The notes: generated by a model not told the origin, from the letters alone. A DNA stretch of 64,000 nucleotides from Verrucomicrobiales bacterium (GCA_947478865.1 CANJXF010000011.1:23569-87568); one strand, 5' to 3'; counted from the stretch's first letter, positions 33,846-43,459 are shown. Numbers and translations are program-made.

Positions 33846-34061
33846 TTAGGGGACGAAACTAGCCCGGTAGCGAGCGCCGGTATTCGCGGGCGATGGGTCA
33901 ACAATCCGCGTTGTCCCGGATCTGTTCGCAATCGTTTTCCAGTGCGTCCATTGGCTCAGATTGGTCGAGGTCTGAATTTCGCAAACACTTTCGAGCGTCC
34001 CGCTCCGGAGAAATTCAAAGGTGCTGGCGGCCCTCAACAGGTTCACCGGGACGGCGGCGGC
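33846..34061 (-). pseudogene. Fragment resembling the C-terminal domain of a large secreted protein
   Basis: The minus-strand frame carries ESVCEIQTSTNLSQWTHW, KTIANRSGTTRIVDP and TGARYRASFVP. This looks like the short C-terminal beta domain (STNL..W pattern ending in a YR or FYR) found on many Verrucomicrobiota surface proteins. No upstream domains exist because the next gene ends at 34072. A GTG near 34042 could allow a short product, but a remnant is more likely. The rest of 33736-34071 shows no other gene. Confidence 0.45.
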
Positions 34062-34071
34062 ACTTCGCCCT

Positions 34072-34890
34072 TCACCCGCGCTGCCGCGTCGCTTCGTAAA
34101 GGAACACGCCGGTGGCAACAGCCACGTTCAGCGAATTCATGTGCGACGGCATTGGGATTTCCACCGCGTCATCGCAGGCCGCCAGAACAGGCGACGTCAG
34201 TCCCGGCCCTTCCGCGCCGAACACCAGGCAGCAGTCGGCGCGCAGATCCACGGCGGATAATTTTTTTGCGCCCGGTCTGGGATGCGCCGCCACACAGCGC
34301 ACATCACGCGCGCGCAAGGCGGTCAATGTTTCCACCAGGTTCTCCACCTGCACCACCGGTTGCTCGAAGACGGTGCCCATCGAACCGGAGACGGCGCGAC
34401 GCTGGAATGGACTGCAAGAGGTCTCGCCCACAATCAGAACATGCACGCCAAAGGCGGCGCAACTTCGGACGATGGCGCCGAAATTCTCCGCGCTGGCAAT
34501 CCCTTCCACCGCTGCGAGCAGCATGGGGCGCGACACGTTTTGCAGAAGCGTTTCCAGGTCCGGTTGCGACGGGATTTTGCCCACGGCCAGCGCGCCTTGA
34601 TGCAGCGTGTAGCCGGTGATGGTTTCCAACACACTTTGTTCGGCGACGTAAACGGTGATTTCATCTTCCGGTCGCGCGCGCAGGAGCGGTTCAAGTTGCG
34701 TAAACCACGCCGGCGTGAGCAACGCGGACACCACCGCGAACCGGCTCGCCAACAAACGTTTAACCACCTTGACGTTCGTCGCCACCAATACCCCTGCCCG
34801 CTCGTGTTCCTCCGTGCGCCGGAGGGTTGAATACAACGCCAGCTCCGGCAAATCGAGTGATTGAATGGATTGAATGCGCAAAGTCGCCAC
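34072..34890 (-). CDS. SpoU/TrmH-family RNA 2'-O-methyltransferase
   Basis: The 273-residue SPOUT-fold enzyme has an N-terminal substrate-binding extension. It contains the three family motifs: EGIASAENFGAIVRSCAAFG, CLVFGAEGPGLTSPVL and MPSHMNSLNVAVATGVFLYE (S-adenosylmethionine knot). It would methylate a ribose in tRNA or 23S rRNA; the target is not deducible. The GTG at 34890 is chosen because homologues begin shortly before the region RRTEEHERAGVLVA; an in-frame ATG exists at 34950. Confidence 0.88.
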   Translation of the reverse strand: MATLRIQSIQSLDLPELALYSTLRRTEEHERAGVLVATNVKVVKRLLASRFAVVSALLTPAWFTQLEPLLRARPEDEITVYVAEQSVLETITGYTLHQGALAVGKIPSQPDLETLLQNVSRPMLLAAVEGIASAENFGAIVRSCAAFGVHVLIVGETSCSPFQRRAVSGSMGTVFEQPVVQVENLVETLTALRARDVRCVAAHPRPGAKKLSAVDLRADCCLVFGAEGPGLTSPVLAACDDAVEIPMPSHMNSLNVAVATGVFLYEATRQRG

Positions 34891-35239
34891 GCGGGAATTT
34901 AAGCGGTGGGAAGCAGCAATGAAAAGCGCCGAAGCAAAACGCATCGACACAAATTACCGCAAATTTAAAACGCGTTGAATTCTGACAGTCTGCTTGGATT
35001 CAAAAGGAAGGATCGCCTAAAAACCGTTTTAGATATTCAAATCGTGGATCGCTAACAATATCTACTCGATGATGAGTCGCTAAAAAAATCCTTCTCCTCG
35101 CATTATCCAAACTGTGCATCCCTGTTTGAATAATTCTGAACTAACCCTTGGGACGGGCCATCTTGCCACTCAGACGCGACGACATGGAGTCACAAATTTT
35201 TAACAGGGATAGGGCGGATGTTCAGAATCGGATTTTCGA

Positions 35240-36793
35240 CTAGGGAGCGGAGAGTCGGAAGAATTGCGCGGCAGCAGCCATCGGGATTGTGACCCGGTTT
35301 TGATTGTTCGTAACCACAACGGTGTTGGTCACGACGGTCCAGGCCATGGGAGGATTCAGGTCCGGCGCGGCTTGGAGAGAAAAGCCGCTGGGTAGAATTG
35401 GCCATTCCAAAATCGCCTGATTTCCCGAACGCGTCACTTGCAGGGGCAACGTGAAGAAATGGAAGGCCATCGCGTAGCTCTCGCCATTGGAGACTTTCCC
35501 CATGCCGCCCTTTTTGAAGACTTGCAGGTCGTATCGCCCCGGAGCCAGACCGGTCGCGAAGAGGTGTTCGACGTTATCCACCGTGCTCGTGCTGGCCGCA
35601 ATCAGATTGGTAGTGGCCACGCGGTAGAGGAAAAGATCGAGGTTGTTAATATTCGTTTTTAGCGTCTGCCGGTTCCAAACCAAGGTCGCATTGACCGTGA
35701 GCCCGGCGGGAACGTTAAAATAATAGTGGTTCACGGTTTCCGCCATGACGCTGCTGCTGATCGAGTTAAAATCCCATCCGATGAGCGTGGAGAGGTTCGA
35801 GGTGCTGTTGCCGGGCGGGTGCGCGGCGTCCAAGCCGATCGAACTCGATTCCACGAAAGCGAATTTGCCCGCCGCGAGTTGTTTGTAGGAATTGAAAACG
35901 TTGAGAATGCCCGCGCCAAACCGCGGATCGAGCGGAGCGGTGGCGGTATGAGTCCAATTGCTCGGCTTCACCGCGCCATTGAGCAGGAGCGCCTTGATCG
36001 TGCGAATGTCATTCGCGGCGTTGGTGGTGCCGGTGCCGGCATCGCCGCGAAGTCCGGCCTGCACCAGGATCGCCCCGGCTCCAGCGACCTGCGGAGTCGA
36101 AAAACTGGTCGCGCCAGCCGGTGCGGTGATGTCGGGTTTGGAGCGGCTGTTATCCAAGGTCGGGCCGACGCTGGAATCGCCGCCGAACGCGCCGACGCCG
36201 ATTCCATTGTAAGCCGTGGCGGGGGCGTTCGGCGGGCCGCTGTTGCCCGCGCCGGAAACGAAGAGCGTATTTTTTTGCGCGGCATAATCGTCGTAATCAG
36301 AATCGAGGGTGGTCTGCGGCGGTGATGCGCCAAAGTTAAAGCTTTGATTGACGATTTTGGCCTGGATCGCCGTGCCAAGGGTAATAAACGGTTCGTAAAA
36401 ATAATTGGCGTCGTAGTTATCCACGTGCGCCACGCCGGGAGCGACACCCAGCGACGTTCCATAAAAATATCCGCCCACCGCGTCGGCGTGATCGGAGTCG
36501 GTGCCCAAAGCGTTGGGAAAAGCCGAAGAGGTTCCGTCTTGCGAGATGTAGCTAAAGAGACTGACCGGCTGGCCGACGATGGATGGAGTCACTTCCCAGG
36601 CCGTGGCCGCGTAATAGGGCGCTTCCGGCTGCGCCACCTTCACCCCGGTGCCGATCAAGGTGGGATCCGTAGAACGCAACAAGCTCACGCCGGTGGCATC
36701 GAGGGTGGTCGCACGGGCAGAAACGAAAGGGGCGGCGATTAAAATTAAGCAGAGCGCGGCTCGGTTTTTGACAGTCATTCGAGTGGGAGCCAT
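35240..36793 (-). CDS. Secreted subtilase-like protein (Asp position occupied by Glu)
   Basis: The 517-residue protein has a signal peptide (NRAALCLILIAAPFVSARA). A subtilase-like domain shows GTGVKVAQPEAP where canonical members have the Asp motif, His in DSDHADAVGGYFYG, SGAGNSGP (oxyanion region) and Ser in ATSFSTPQVAGAGA. Thus His and Ser are kept and the Asp position seems to hold Glu. A C-terminal beta region ends with FSLQAAPDLNPPMAWTVV and AAAQFFRLSAP, the short terminal domain common in this phylum. The ATG at 36793 was chosen; ATG 36778 is an alternative. Confidence 0.75.
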   Translation of the reverse strand: MAPTRMTVKNRAALCLILIAAPFVSARATTLDATGVSLLRSTDPTLIGTGVKVAQPEAPYYAATAWEVTPSIVGQPVSLFSYISQDGTSSAFPNALGTDSDHADAVGGYFYGTSLGVAPGVAHVDNYDANYFYEPFITLGTAIQAKIVNQSFNFGASPPQTTLDSDYDDYAAQKNTLFVSGAGNSGPPNAPATAYNGIGVGAFGGDSSVGPTLDNSRSKPDITAPAGATSFSTPQVAGAGAILVQAGLRGDAGTGTTNAANDIRTIKALLLNGAVKPSNWTHTATAPLDPRFGAGILNVFNSYKQLAAGKFAFVESSSIGLDAAHPPGNSTSNLSTLIGWDFNSISSSVMAETVNHYYFNVPAGLTVNATLVWNRQTLKTNINNLDLFLYRVATTNLIAASTSTVDNVEHLFATGLAPGRYDLQVFKKGGMGKVSNGESYAMAFHFFTLPLQVTRSGNQAILEWPILPSGFSLQAAPDLNPPMAWTVVTNTVVVTNNQNRVTIPMAAAAQFFRLSAP

Positions 36794-36916
36794 TGTTTCA
36801 GACCGGCGGGAATTTTGCAATTGGTTGATCGTCGATTCCAGACGGCTTCGGGGGGATTGAACCCGCCGCAGAGATTTTCCCGATAAAGGCATCGTCCGCG
36901 AAAGTGCATGTAAGGA

Positions 36917-37957
36917 TTGAAACAGGACGAAAATTGTTTAGCTTACGCGCCACTGTGCTGCGACGAAACGAATGAGTCGCCCGCGCGCAAAGCTGTTTTG
37001 AAAACGTTTTTAAATACGAAGAAGCGAGTGGACCATGCCGCTTGGATCGGCCGGCAAGCCATTCTCGGGGGCCTGATTGTGATCTGTTGCGCCAGCAGCG
37101 GCTGCTCGATTCGCCGTTATGCGATGAACAAGGCGTCCGATGCGCTGGCCGCCAGCGGCAATACCTTTGCCAGCGACGATGATCCTGAACTGATCAAAGC
37201 CGCCGCGCCCTTCAGCTTGAAGCTGATGGAAAGTTTTCTCGCCGAGAATCCGAAGCACGGCGGCTTGTTGACCGCCACGGCGAGCGGTTTTACCAAATAC
37301 GCATTTGCCTTCGTGCAGCAGGACGCGGATGAATTGGAAGAACGCGATCTCGCCGCCGCCGAGGCGCTGCGCAACCGGGCGCGGAAACTCTATTTGCGCG
37401 CGCAGAGATATGGCTTGCGCGGACTCGAAGTGAAGCATGCCGGGTTCGCGAATGCGTTGCTGGCCAATCCGAAGGCCGCCGTTCGCCAAATCAGAAAGGA
37501 CGAAGTTCCCCTGCTCTATTGGACGGCGGCAGCCTGGGGTTCGGCGATTTCCCTGTCCAAAAACAACCCCGAACTCATCGCGCAGATCCCGGCGATGGAA
37601 GCCTTGATCGATCGCGCTTTGGAGCTGAACGAAAGCTACGAGAGCGGGGCAATTCATGGATTCCTGATTTCCTACGAAATGAGCCGCCAGGGTATAATGG
37701 GCGATCCCGCCGCACGTTCCCGCCAGCACTTTGCGCGCGCGCTGGAATTGTCCGGCGGAAAAGATGCCTCGCCGCTGGTTGCGCTGGCCGAAGCGGTCAC
37801 GATCAAGAAGCAGGACGCGAAGGAATTTGAATCCTTGTTGAACCGGGCTTTGGCCATCAATCCCGACGCCAATCCCGATACGCGCCTCGTCAACACCATT
37901 ATGCAACGGCGAGCGCGTTGGCTATTGTCGCGCAAGTCCGATTTGTTTTTAGAATAG
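36917..37957 (+). CDS. TatT-type lipoprotein associated with TRAP transporter (T component)
   Basis: A protein of up to 346 residues with a lipobox in LIVICCASSGC, so it is predicted to be a membrane-anchored periplasmic lipoprotein. The remainder is all-helical, TPR-like (LLYWTAAAWGSAISLSKNN, ARALELSGGKDASPLVALAE). It matches the T component of TRAP-associated TatT systems, as in Treponema Tp0956, which binds the DctP-like protein. It starts at a TTG; a later in-frame GTG (37028) would give a shorter signal region. dctP and a fused dctQM follow directly. Confidence 0.85.
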   Translation: MKQDENCLAYAPLCCDETNESPARKAVLKTFLNTKKRVDHAAWIGRQAILGGLIVICCASSGCSIRRYAMNKASDALAASGNTFASDDDPELIKAAAPFSLKLMESFLAENPKHGGLLTATASGFTKYAFAFVQQDADELEERDLAAAEALRNRARKLYLRAQRYGLRGLEVKHAGFANALLANPKAAVRQIRKDEVPLLYWTAAAWGSAISLSKNNPELIAQIPAMEALIDRALELNESYESGAIHGFLISYEMSRQGIMGDPAARSRQHFARALELSGGKDASPLVALAEAVTIKKQDAKEFESLLNRALAINPDANPDTRLVNTIMQRRARWLLSRKSDLFLE

Positions 37958-37977
37958 AGAGAATTATCACCAACGAA

Positions 37978-39012
37978 ATGAAACGTAAGAATCACAAACA
38001 ATTTTCCGCCACCATTTTCCTTCTCGCGCTCTTCGCTATGACGAGCATTACGTTCGCCGCGCCGGTGAAGATTCGACTCGGCACGCTCGCCCCGAACGGT
38101 TCGTCCTATTACAAGCACCTTCAAGCCATGGGCGAGAAATGGAAACAAACGCCCGGCGGTGGCGTGTCGCTCACCATTTATCCCGACGGCACGATGGGCA
38201 GCGAAGCCGACATGGTCCGCCGCATGAAGCTGGGGCAGCTCCAGGCGGGCATGGTCACGACCACCGGGCTTTCGGAAATCGAGCCTGCCGTGGCCGGCTT
38301 GCAAAGCATGCCGATGGCCTTCCGCACGCTGGAAGAGGTTGATTACGTAGGCGAAAAACTGCAGCCGATCCTGGAAAAGCGGCTCGCGGAAAAAGGTTTC
38401 GTCGTGCTGTTTTGGTCGGACACCGGCTGGGTTCGTTTCTTTTCCAAACAGCCGGTGGTCAGCCCGGATGATCTGAAGAAAACAAAACTATTCGTCGCTG
38501 CCAATCGGCCGAGCGAAGAAAACATTTATCGATCAGCCGGATGCAATCCGGTGCCGCTCGAAGTCACCGACATTTTGCCGAATCTGCAAACCGGCTTGAT
38601 CAATGCCGTCCCCTTGCCACCGAGCATCGCGTTGGCCATTCAAGTCGATAACGCCGCGCCCAACATGCTCGACCTGAATTGGGTTCCGCTTGTCGGCGCC
38701 GCCATCGTCACGAAAAAAACCTGGGATTCCATTCCGCCGGAGGGACGGGACGCCCTGCGCAAAGCGGCGGTGGAAGCAGGAAAATTAATCAAGGCTGACG
38801 GCCGCCGCGAAGGGATGGAATCGGTTGAGGCCATGCGCAAACGCGGATTGAAAGTAAACCTGATCACTCCGGCGATCGAAGCCCAGTGGTTGCAAATCGC
38901 GGAATCGGTTTACCCGAAAATTCGCGGAATCACCGTTCCCACCGATATTTTTGACGAGGTGATGGGCCAGTTGAAGACCTTCCGCGGGACGCAGGCAGGA
39001 GCAAAGAAGTGA
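37978..39012 (+). CDS. dctP: TRAP transporter substrate-binding protein DctP
   Basis: The 344-residue periplasmic protein has a signal peptide (IFLLALFAMTSITFAA) and the DctP fold: KIRLGTLAPNGSSYYKHLQ, TIYPDGTMGSEADMVRRMK, GLQSMPMAFRTLEEVDYV and a conserved central region (DILPNLQTGLINAVPLPP). It delivers a ligand to the membrane subunits. TatT-linked members may carry hydrophobic or lipidic ligands instead of dicarboxylates. The gene starts 20 bp after the TatT gene and its stop overlaps the dctM start (GTGA). Confidence 0.92.
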   Translation: MKRKNHKQFSATIFLLALFAMTSITFAAPVKIRLGTLAPNGSSYYKHLQAMGEKWKQTPGGGVSLTIYPDGTMGSEADMVRRMKLGQLQAGMVTTTGLSEIEPAVAGLQSMPMAFRTLEEVDYVGEKLQPILEKRLAEKGFVVLFWSDTGWVRFFSKQPVVSPDDLKKTKLFVAANRPSEENIYRSAGCNPVPLEVTDILPNLQTGLINAVPLPPSIALAIQVDNAAPNMLDLNWVPLVGAAIVTKKTWDSIPPEGRDALRKAAVEAGKLIKADGRREGMESVEAMRKRGLKVNLITPAIEAQWLQIAESVYPKIRGITVPTDIFDEVMGQLKTFRGTQAGAKK

Positions 39013-40895
39013 GCAGCGACGTCTGCCTGGATCCCGCCGCAGCCCTTCACCCGAGCGAGGAACTCTCCGGCTGGCGGCGCTGGATTCGTGATGGCGAAAA
39101 TCTCGTCATTGCGATCGCGCTCGCCATCCTGATGCTGCTGCCGCTGGTGGAAATTTTTCTGCGCAAATCATTTCACAGCGGGCTGACCGGCTCGACGGCA
39201 TTCCAACAACATCTGGTTCTCATCATCGGTTTGCTCGGCGGAATGTTTGCCGCGCGCGACGGCCGTTTGCTGGCCCTTTCCACTTTGACGAATTTCCTGC
39301 GCGGTGGCTGGCAGACGTTTGCCCGAATCTTCAGCAGCGCGTTCGCCGCAGGTGTCACCGTTTTCCTTTGCCTCGCGGCCATTCAGCTGGTCCAGTCCGA
39401 GCGCCAAGGCGGAAAAATCCTCGCCTACGGAATTCCGGTCTGGGCAATTCAACTAATCATGCCAATCGGCTTTTGCATTATCGCCGCACGCTTAATCCGG
39501 CATTCATCCGACGCCTGGCGCGGTCGCATCGTCACCCTCCTGCTTGCCGCAGGAATGGTCTGGATTGGATTTCATCCGCCGCTTGCGCCCGATAAATTAG
39601 TTGTGCCCGGGCTGATCACGTTGCTCATTGCCGTGGTTTTGGGCGCGCCCATTTTCGTGATGCTCGGCGGTGCTGCCCTGATATTATTCTGGGGCGAAGA
39701 TCTCCCGATCGCGTCGATTTCCCTGACCCATTATTCGATGGTGACCAATCCCACGCTGCCCACGGTGCCGCTGTTCACGCTGGCGGGATATTTCCTGGCG
39801 GAAGGTGGAGCCTCGAAACGCTTGATCCGCGTTTTCCAGGCGTTACTCGGTTCGATGCGCGGCGGTCCAGCCATCGTCACGGTGTTGCTCTGTGCGTTTT
39901 TCACTTCGTTCACCGGTGCATCGGGCGTGACGATTCTCGCGCTCGGCGGCCTGCTCATGCCAGTGCTGATGGGCGCGGGCTATTCCGAACGCTCCACGCT
40001 CGGCCTGCTCACCGGCTCGGGTGGACTTGGTTTGCTTTTCCCGCCTTCGCTGCCGCTGATTCTGTATGCGATCGTCGCCAGCTCGAATTCCAAAGGCTCC
40101 GGCGTGACGATTGAAAAAATGTTCCTGGGCGGCCTCGGGCCTGCCTTGCTGCTGGTTGGAATGTCGATCTGGCTCGGAGTTCGGCTTGGGCCAAAAGCGC
40201 AGACGGACAACCGCCCTAAGTTTGATCGGGCTGAAGCCTGGCGCGCGCTCATGGCGGCGAAGTGGGAATTGCTCCTGCCCATCGTGGCGCTGGTCGCCTT
40301 GTTCGGCGGATTCGCCACCCCGGTGGAAGCTGCGGCAGTCACGGCGTTCTACGCCTTTGTCGTCGAGACCTTCGTTTATCGCGACTTCAAAAAGCCCGGA
40401 GACATTCCCCGCGTCATGGCAGAATGCGGCGTATTGGTGGGAGGCGTTTTGCTGATTCTTGGCGTTGCGCTCGGCTTTACCAATTATTTGATCGACGCCC
40501 AAATCCCTGCGCGCGCCGTCGAATGGGTGACCAGCACCGTGCATTCGAAATACATGTTTCTGCTCGCGCTCAATGCCTGCCTTCTCGCAGTTGGTTGCGT
40601 CATGGATATGTTTTCCGCGATTGTGGTCGTTGTGCCGATCATCGTTCCATTGGGCCTGGCCTATGGAGTCGACCCGATCCACATGGGAATCATATTCCTG
40701 GCCAACATGGAACTCGGCCTCCTGACCCCAACGGCAGGCATCAATATTTTCCTCTCCTCCTACCGCTTCAAAAAACCGGTCCTGGAAATATCACGCTCCG
40801 TTTTGCCAATGCAATGCGTCCTCGTTGCGGGCGTGCTTTTGATCACCTATCTTCCCGCGCTCACGACGTTGCTCCCGCGCCTGTTCGGACGGTAA
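39009..40895 (+). CDS. dctM: TRAP transporter fused small/large permease (DctQ-DctM)
   Basis: The 628-residue membrane protein has a DctQ-like N-terminus of about four helices (about 30-190; LVIAIALAILMLLPLVEIFL, GSTAFQQHLVLIIGLLGG). It is fused to a DctM domain (about 195-628) with LPTVPLFTLAGYFLAEGG, GASGVTILALGGLLMPVL, PPSLPLILYAIVASSNS and NMELGLLTPTAGINIFLSS. It uses an ion gradient to import the ligand brought by DctP. The GTG start lies inside the dctP stop (GTGA), indicating translational coupling. Confidence 0.93.
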   Translation: MSSDVCLDPAAALHPSEELSGWRRWIRDGENLVIAIALAILMLLPLVEIFLRKSFHSGLTGSTAFQQHLVLIIGLLGGMFAARDGRLLALSTLTNFLRGGWQTFARIFSSAFAAGVTVFLCLAAIQLVQSERQGGKILAYGIPVWAIQLIMPIGFCIIAARLIRHSSDAWRGRIVTLLLAAGMVWIGFHPPLAPDKLVVPGLITLLIAVVLGAPIFVMLGGAALILFWGEDLPIASISLTHYSMVTNPTLPTVPLFTLAGYFLAEGGASKRLIRVFQALLGSMRGGPAIVTVLLCAFFTSFTGASGVTILALGGLLMPVLMGAGYSERSTLGLLTGSGGLGLLFPPSLPLILYAIVASSNSKGSGVTIEKMFLGGLGPALLLVGMSIWLGVRLGPKAQTDNRPKFDRAEAWRALMAAKWELLLPIVALVALFGGFATPVEAAAVTAFYAFVVETFVYRDFKKPGDIPRVMAECGVLVGGVLLILGVALGFTNYLIDAQIPARAVEWVTSTVHSKYMFLLALNACLLAVGCVMDMFSAIVVVVPIIVPLGLAYGVDPIHMGIIFLANMELGLLTPTAGINIFLSSYRFKKPVLEISRSVLPMQCVLVAGVLLITYLPALTTLLPRLFGR

Positions 40896-40952
40896 TCAAG
40901 CCCGGATTCGGCGCAAATTTGATTGCAGCAACCTCGCTGATTGAAAATGAAA

Positions 40953-40980
40953 GTGGCCGCAATTTTCTAATTGCGGCCAC
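40953..40980 (-). terminator. Hairpin terminator of rpsT
   Basis: A perfect 12-bp stem, GTGGCCGCAATT/AATTGCGGCCAC, with a 4-nt loop, followed on the minus strand by T-rich TTTCATTTTC. It lies 30 bp after the rpsT stop and between convergent genes, so it may also stop transcription from dctM. Confidence 0.75.
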
Positions 40981-41009
40981 GCTCGTGTAAATTGTGGGTT
41001 CTCGACTGC

Positions 41010-41273
41010 TTACTTGACCTTGTTCAGGCGAAGGGCAAGGCGGGATTTCTTTCGGCTGGCGGTGGAACGGTGAACCGTCCCCGTCTTGGCCGCTTTGTCG
41101 AGTGCGGAGCTGAGAAGTGTGTAAGCAACAGTCGCTTCGGCTTTCTTTCCGGCACTAACCAGATCGGAGTATTTCTTTTCCAGCGTCCCCAGGCGTGACT
41201 TGGTGCTGCGATTTTGCAGTTGTTTGCGCGCGCTGTTGCGCATGCGGCGTTCGGCAGATTTTGTATTCGGCAT
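41010..41273 (-). CDS. rpsT: 30S ribosomal protein S20
   Basis: An 87-residue basic helical protein that binds 16S rRNA. MPNTKSAERRMRNSARKQ, ALDKAAKTGTVHRSTASRKK and SRLALRLNKV are characteristic. The length matches the family. It is followed by a strong hairpin and preceded by tmk and cysS on the same strand, with about 50 bp between it and tmk. Confidence 0.97.
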   Translation of the reverse strand: MPNTKSAERRMRNSARKQLQNRSTKSRLGTLEKKYSDLVSAGKKAEATVAYTLLSSALDKAAKTGTVHRSTASRKKSRLALRLNKVK

Positions 41274-41322
41274 AAAATTTCTTAAACCAGAGCGGGCAAC
41301 GGTATCGGAAAGCTGGTTTTTG

Positions 41323-42033
41323 TCAACGGCTGGCTTGGGCTTTTTTGACCAGGGGCTCCACGAGCCTCCAAATCTGCTCGGTCACGGCCTCCCTGGATTG
41401 GGCGGCGTCGATTGTTTTCACGCGCGCAGGATCGGCGGCGGCGATGGCAAGATAGCCTTTTTCCACACGCTCAAAAAAACTGCGGTCGGCTTCCTCCATG
41501 CGATCGCGCAGCTTTTCATCGAACGGCAGGGGCGAAGCGTTTTTGCGCGATTTCTCCGGCGGGACTTCGAGCAAAATTGCCTGGCGGGATTGTCGCCGCG
41601 CTTCGCTCACTGCCACCGGGACATGCAACATCAGTGTCAAATCCGGTTTCGTTTCGCCGACGGCAAACTCAATAATCTCGGCGACTTTTTTCAAATCCAG
41701 TTCGCGACCATAACCCTGATACGCCGTGGTGGAATCGTAAAAACGGTCGCAGAGCACGACATGCCCGCTGGCCAGCGCCGGGCGAATGACTTCGCGAACG
41801 AGCTGCGCACGACTGGCATTCATCAGCAGCAACTCCGCCTCCGAAGTCATCGCGTTGTTTGCTTCGCTGTGTTTGAGGGTGTGTCGAATTTCCTCGCCAA
41901 TCGGAGTGCCACCGGGCTCACGCAGCCGGTGAACGGTCAAGCCGAGCGCGCTCAACTTCTCCATCAGCAAAACGATCTGGGTGGATTTTCCACTCCCTTC
42001 CGTACCTTCAAACGTAATAAAAATTCCGTTCAT
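41323..42033 (-). CDS. tmk: Thymidylate kinase
   Basis: Phosphorylates dTMP to dTDP. The 236-residue product has the P-loop FEGTEGSGKST at 8-18, the dTMP-binding REPGGTPIGEEIR and the DRFYDSTTAYQGYGR (DR[YH]) motif. The C-terminal extension after VFFERVEKGYLAIA is common. It lies 10 bp after cysS, so the genes are probably in one operon. No holB or tatD neighbour is present. Confidence 0.96.
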   Translation of the reverse strand: MNGIFITFEGTEGSGKSTQIVLLMEKLSALGLTVHRLREPGGTPIGEEIRHTLKHSEANNAMTSEAELLLMNASRAQLVREVIRPALASGHVVLCDRFYDSTTAYQGYGRELDLKKVAEIIEFAVGETKPDLTLMLHVPVAVSEARRQSRQAILLEVPPEKSRKNASPLPFDEKLRDRMEEADRSFFERVEKGYLAIAAADPARVKTIDAAQSREAVTEQIWRLVEPLVKKAQASR

Positions 42034-42043
42034 TGCGAAACGA

Positions 42044-43459
42044 TCAAAGCTTTTTCAGCCGCGCACCCTTGGGCGTGTCCTCGATTACCCAGCCCTTCGC
42101 CTTCAATTCATCGCGAATCGCATCCGAACGTTTAAAATCCTTTGCTTTGCGAGCGACCTGCCGCTCTTCGAGAAGCGCGCTCAGGGCAGCGGGAATTTCC
42201 GCTTCGACGACGGTGGAGAAACCCAGGATGCCATTTATTTTTTCCCAAGCGGCTAGTCCGGCGGCAGCCCTTTCCGCCGACAATTGATTTCCGGCCAGCA
42301 ACCGGTTCGCCTCGCGCACCCATTCGAAAATCACTCCCCAGGCCCCCGAAATATTCAAGTCATGGTCGAGGGCATCGGATATTTTCTCAAGCAGCTCCGC
42401 ATCGGGCGCAGCCGTCGCGCCGGCCGCCGTTCCCCTCAATTTTGCCAGACATTCATCGATTCGCGCCAGCGCGTTGCGTGCGCCGGTCAATCCTTCCAAA
42501 GTAAAATTGAACTGCTCGCGGTAATGCGAAGACATGAGCAGATAACGAATCTCGCGCCCGCTGAATCCTTTGGCCAACAAGTCGCGCAGAGTAAAATAAT
42601 TCCCGAACGACTTGCTCATCTTTTTCCCTTCCACCAGCAGATGCGCGCCGTGCATCCAGTGCTTCACGAAGGGTTTGGCGTCCGGTTGCACCCCCGCCCC
42701 TTCGCTCTGCGCAATCTCATCTTCGTGATGCGGGAACATCAAATCTTCCCCGCCCAGATGAAGATCGAAACTCGGCCCGAGCCATTTCATGCTCATCGCG
42801 CTGCACTCGATATGCCAGCCCGGTCGGCCTTCGCCCCATGGACTCGGCCAAAAAATCTCGCCGTCTTCCGGCACGCGCGCTTTCCACAGAGCAAAATCGG
42901 CGATCGATTCCTTCTCGTATTCGTCGCTGCTGACGCGTTCGCCAGCGCGCATTCCTTCGAAGTTCAAATTGATGAGCTGTCCGTATTTGCAGCCGCAACC
43001 TTGATATTTATCGATGCTGAAATAGACCGAGCCGTCGTTCGCCTTATACGCGATGCCGCGCGCGACTAGTTTTTCGATCAGCGCAATAATTTCTGGAATG
43101 TGCTCAGTCGCCCGCGGCGTCCGATGTGGAGGCAGGCAATTGAGTGCGCCCAAGTCCTCGATGAAAACGTCCTCGTATTTTTGCGTAAATTCGCGCAATG
43201 GAACTTTGTTGGCTTGAACCCGTTTAATGATTTTGTCTTCGATGTCCGTGATGTTCATCACGTGGGTGACTTCGAAACCTTTAAATTCGAGGTAACGCCG
43301 AACGAGGTCCACGAAGACAAACGTGCGGAAATTTCCAATATGCGCGAAGTCATGAACCGTGGGTCCACAGCAATACATCCCGACTTTTTTTCCCGCAGGA
43401 TCAAGCGGGATAAACTCCTCGATGGAACGCGAAAGGGTGTTGAATAAGTTCAGAGCCAT
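42044..43459 (-). CDS. cysS: Cysteinyl-tRNA synthetase
   Basis: Class I aminoacyl-tRNA synthetase of 471 residues. The first zinc-site cysteine is in MYCCGPTVHD, HIGN sits at 40-43 (HIGH motif), GWHIECSAMSM and HLGGEDLMFPHHEDEIAQ supply zinc and substrate residues, and KMSKSFGNYFTLRDLL holds the KMSKS loop. The C-terminal anticodon-binding region ends VIEDTPKGARLKKL. It is the first gene of a cysS-tmk(-rpsT) group. Confidence 0.97.
   Translation of the reverse strand: MALNLFNTLSRSIEEFIPLDPAGKKVGMYCCGPTVHDFAHIGNFRTFVFVDLVRRYLEFKGFEVTHVMNITDIEDKIIKRVQANKVPLREFTQKYEDVFIEDLGALNCLPPHRTPRATEHIPEIIALIEKLVARGIAYKANDGSVYFSIDKYQGCGCKYGQLINLNFEGMRAGERVSSDEYEKESIADFALWKARVPEDGEIFWPSPWGEGRPGWHIECSAMSMKWLGPSFDLHLGGEDLMFPHHEDEIAQSEGAGVQPDAKPFVKHWMHGAHLLVEGKKMSKSFGNYFTLRDLLAKGFSGREIRYLLMSSHYREQFNFTLEGLTGARNALARIDECLAKLRGTAAGATAAPDAELLEKISDALDHDLNISGAWGVIFEWVREANRLLAGNQLSAERAAAGLAAWEKINGILGFSTVVEAEIPAALSALLEERQVARKAKDFKRSDAIRDELKAKGWVIEDTPKGARLKKL

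Noticed and set aside
34951..35239. Possible gene or RNA between the methyltransferase and the second subtilase
   Set aside because: AT-richer sequence without an ORF, strong hairpin or known RNA motif.
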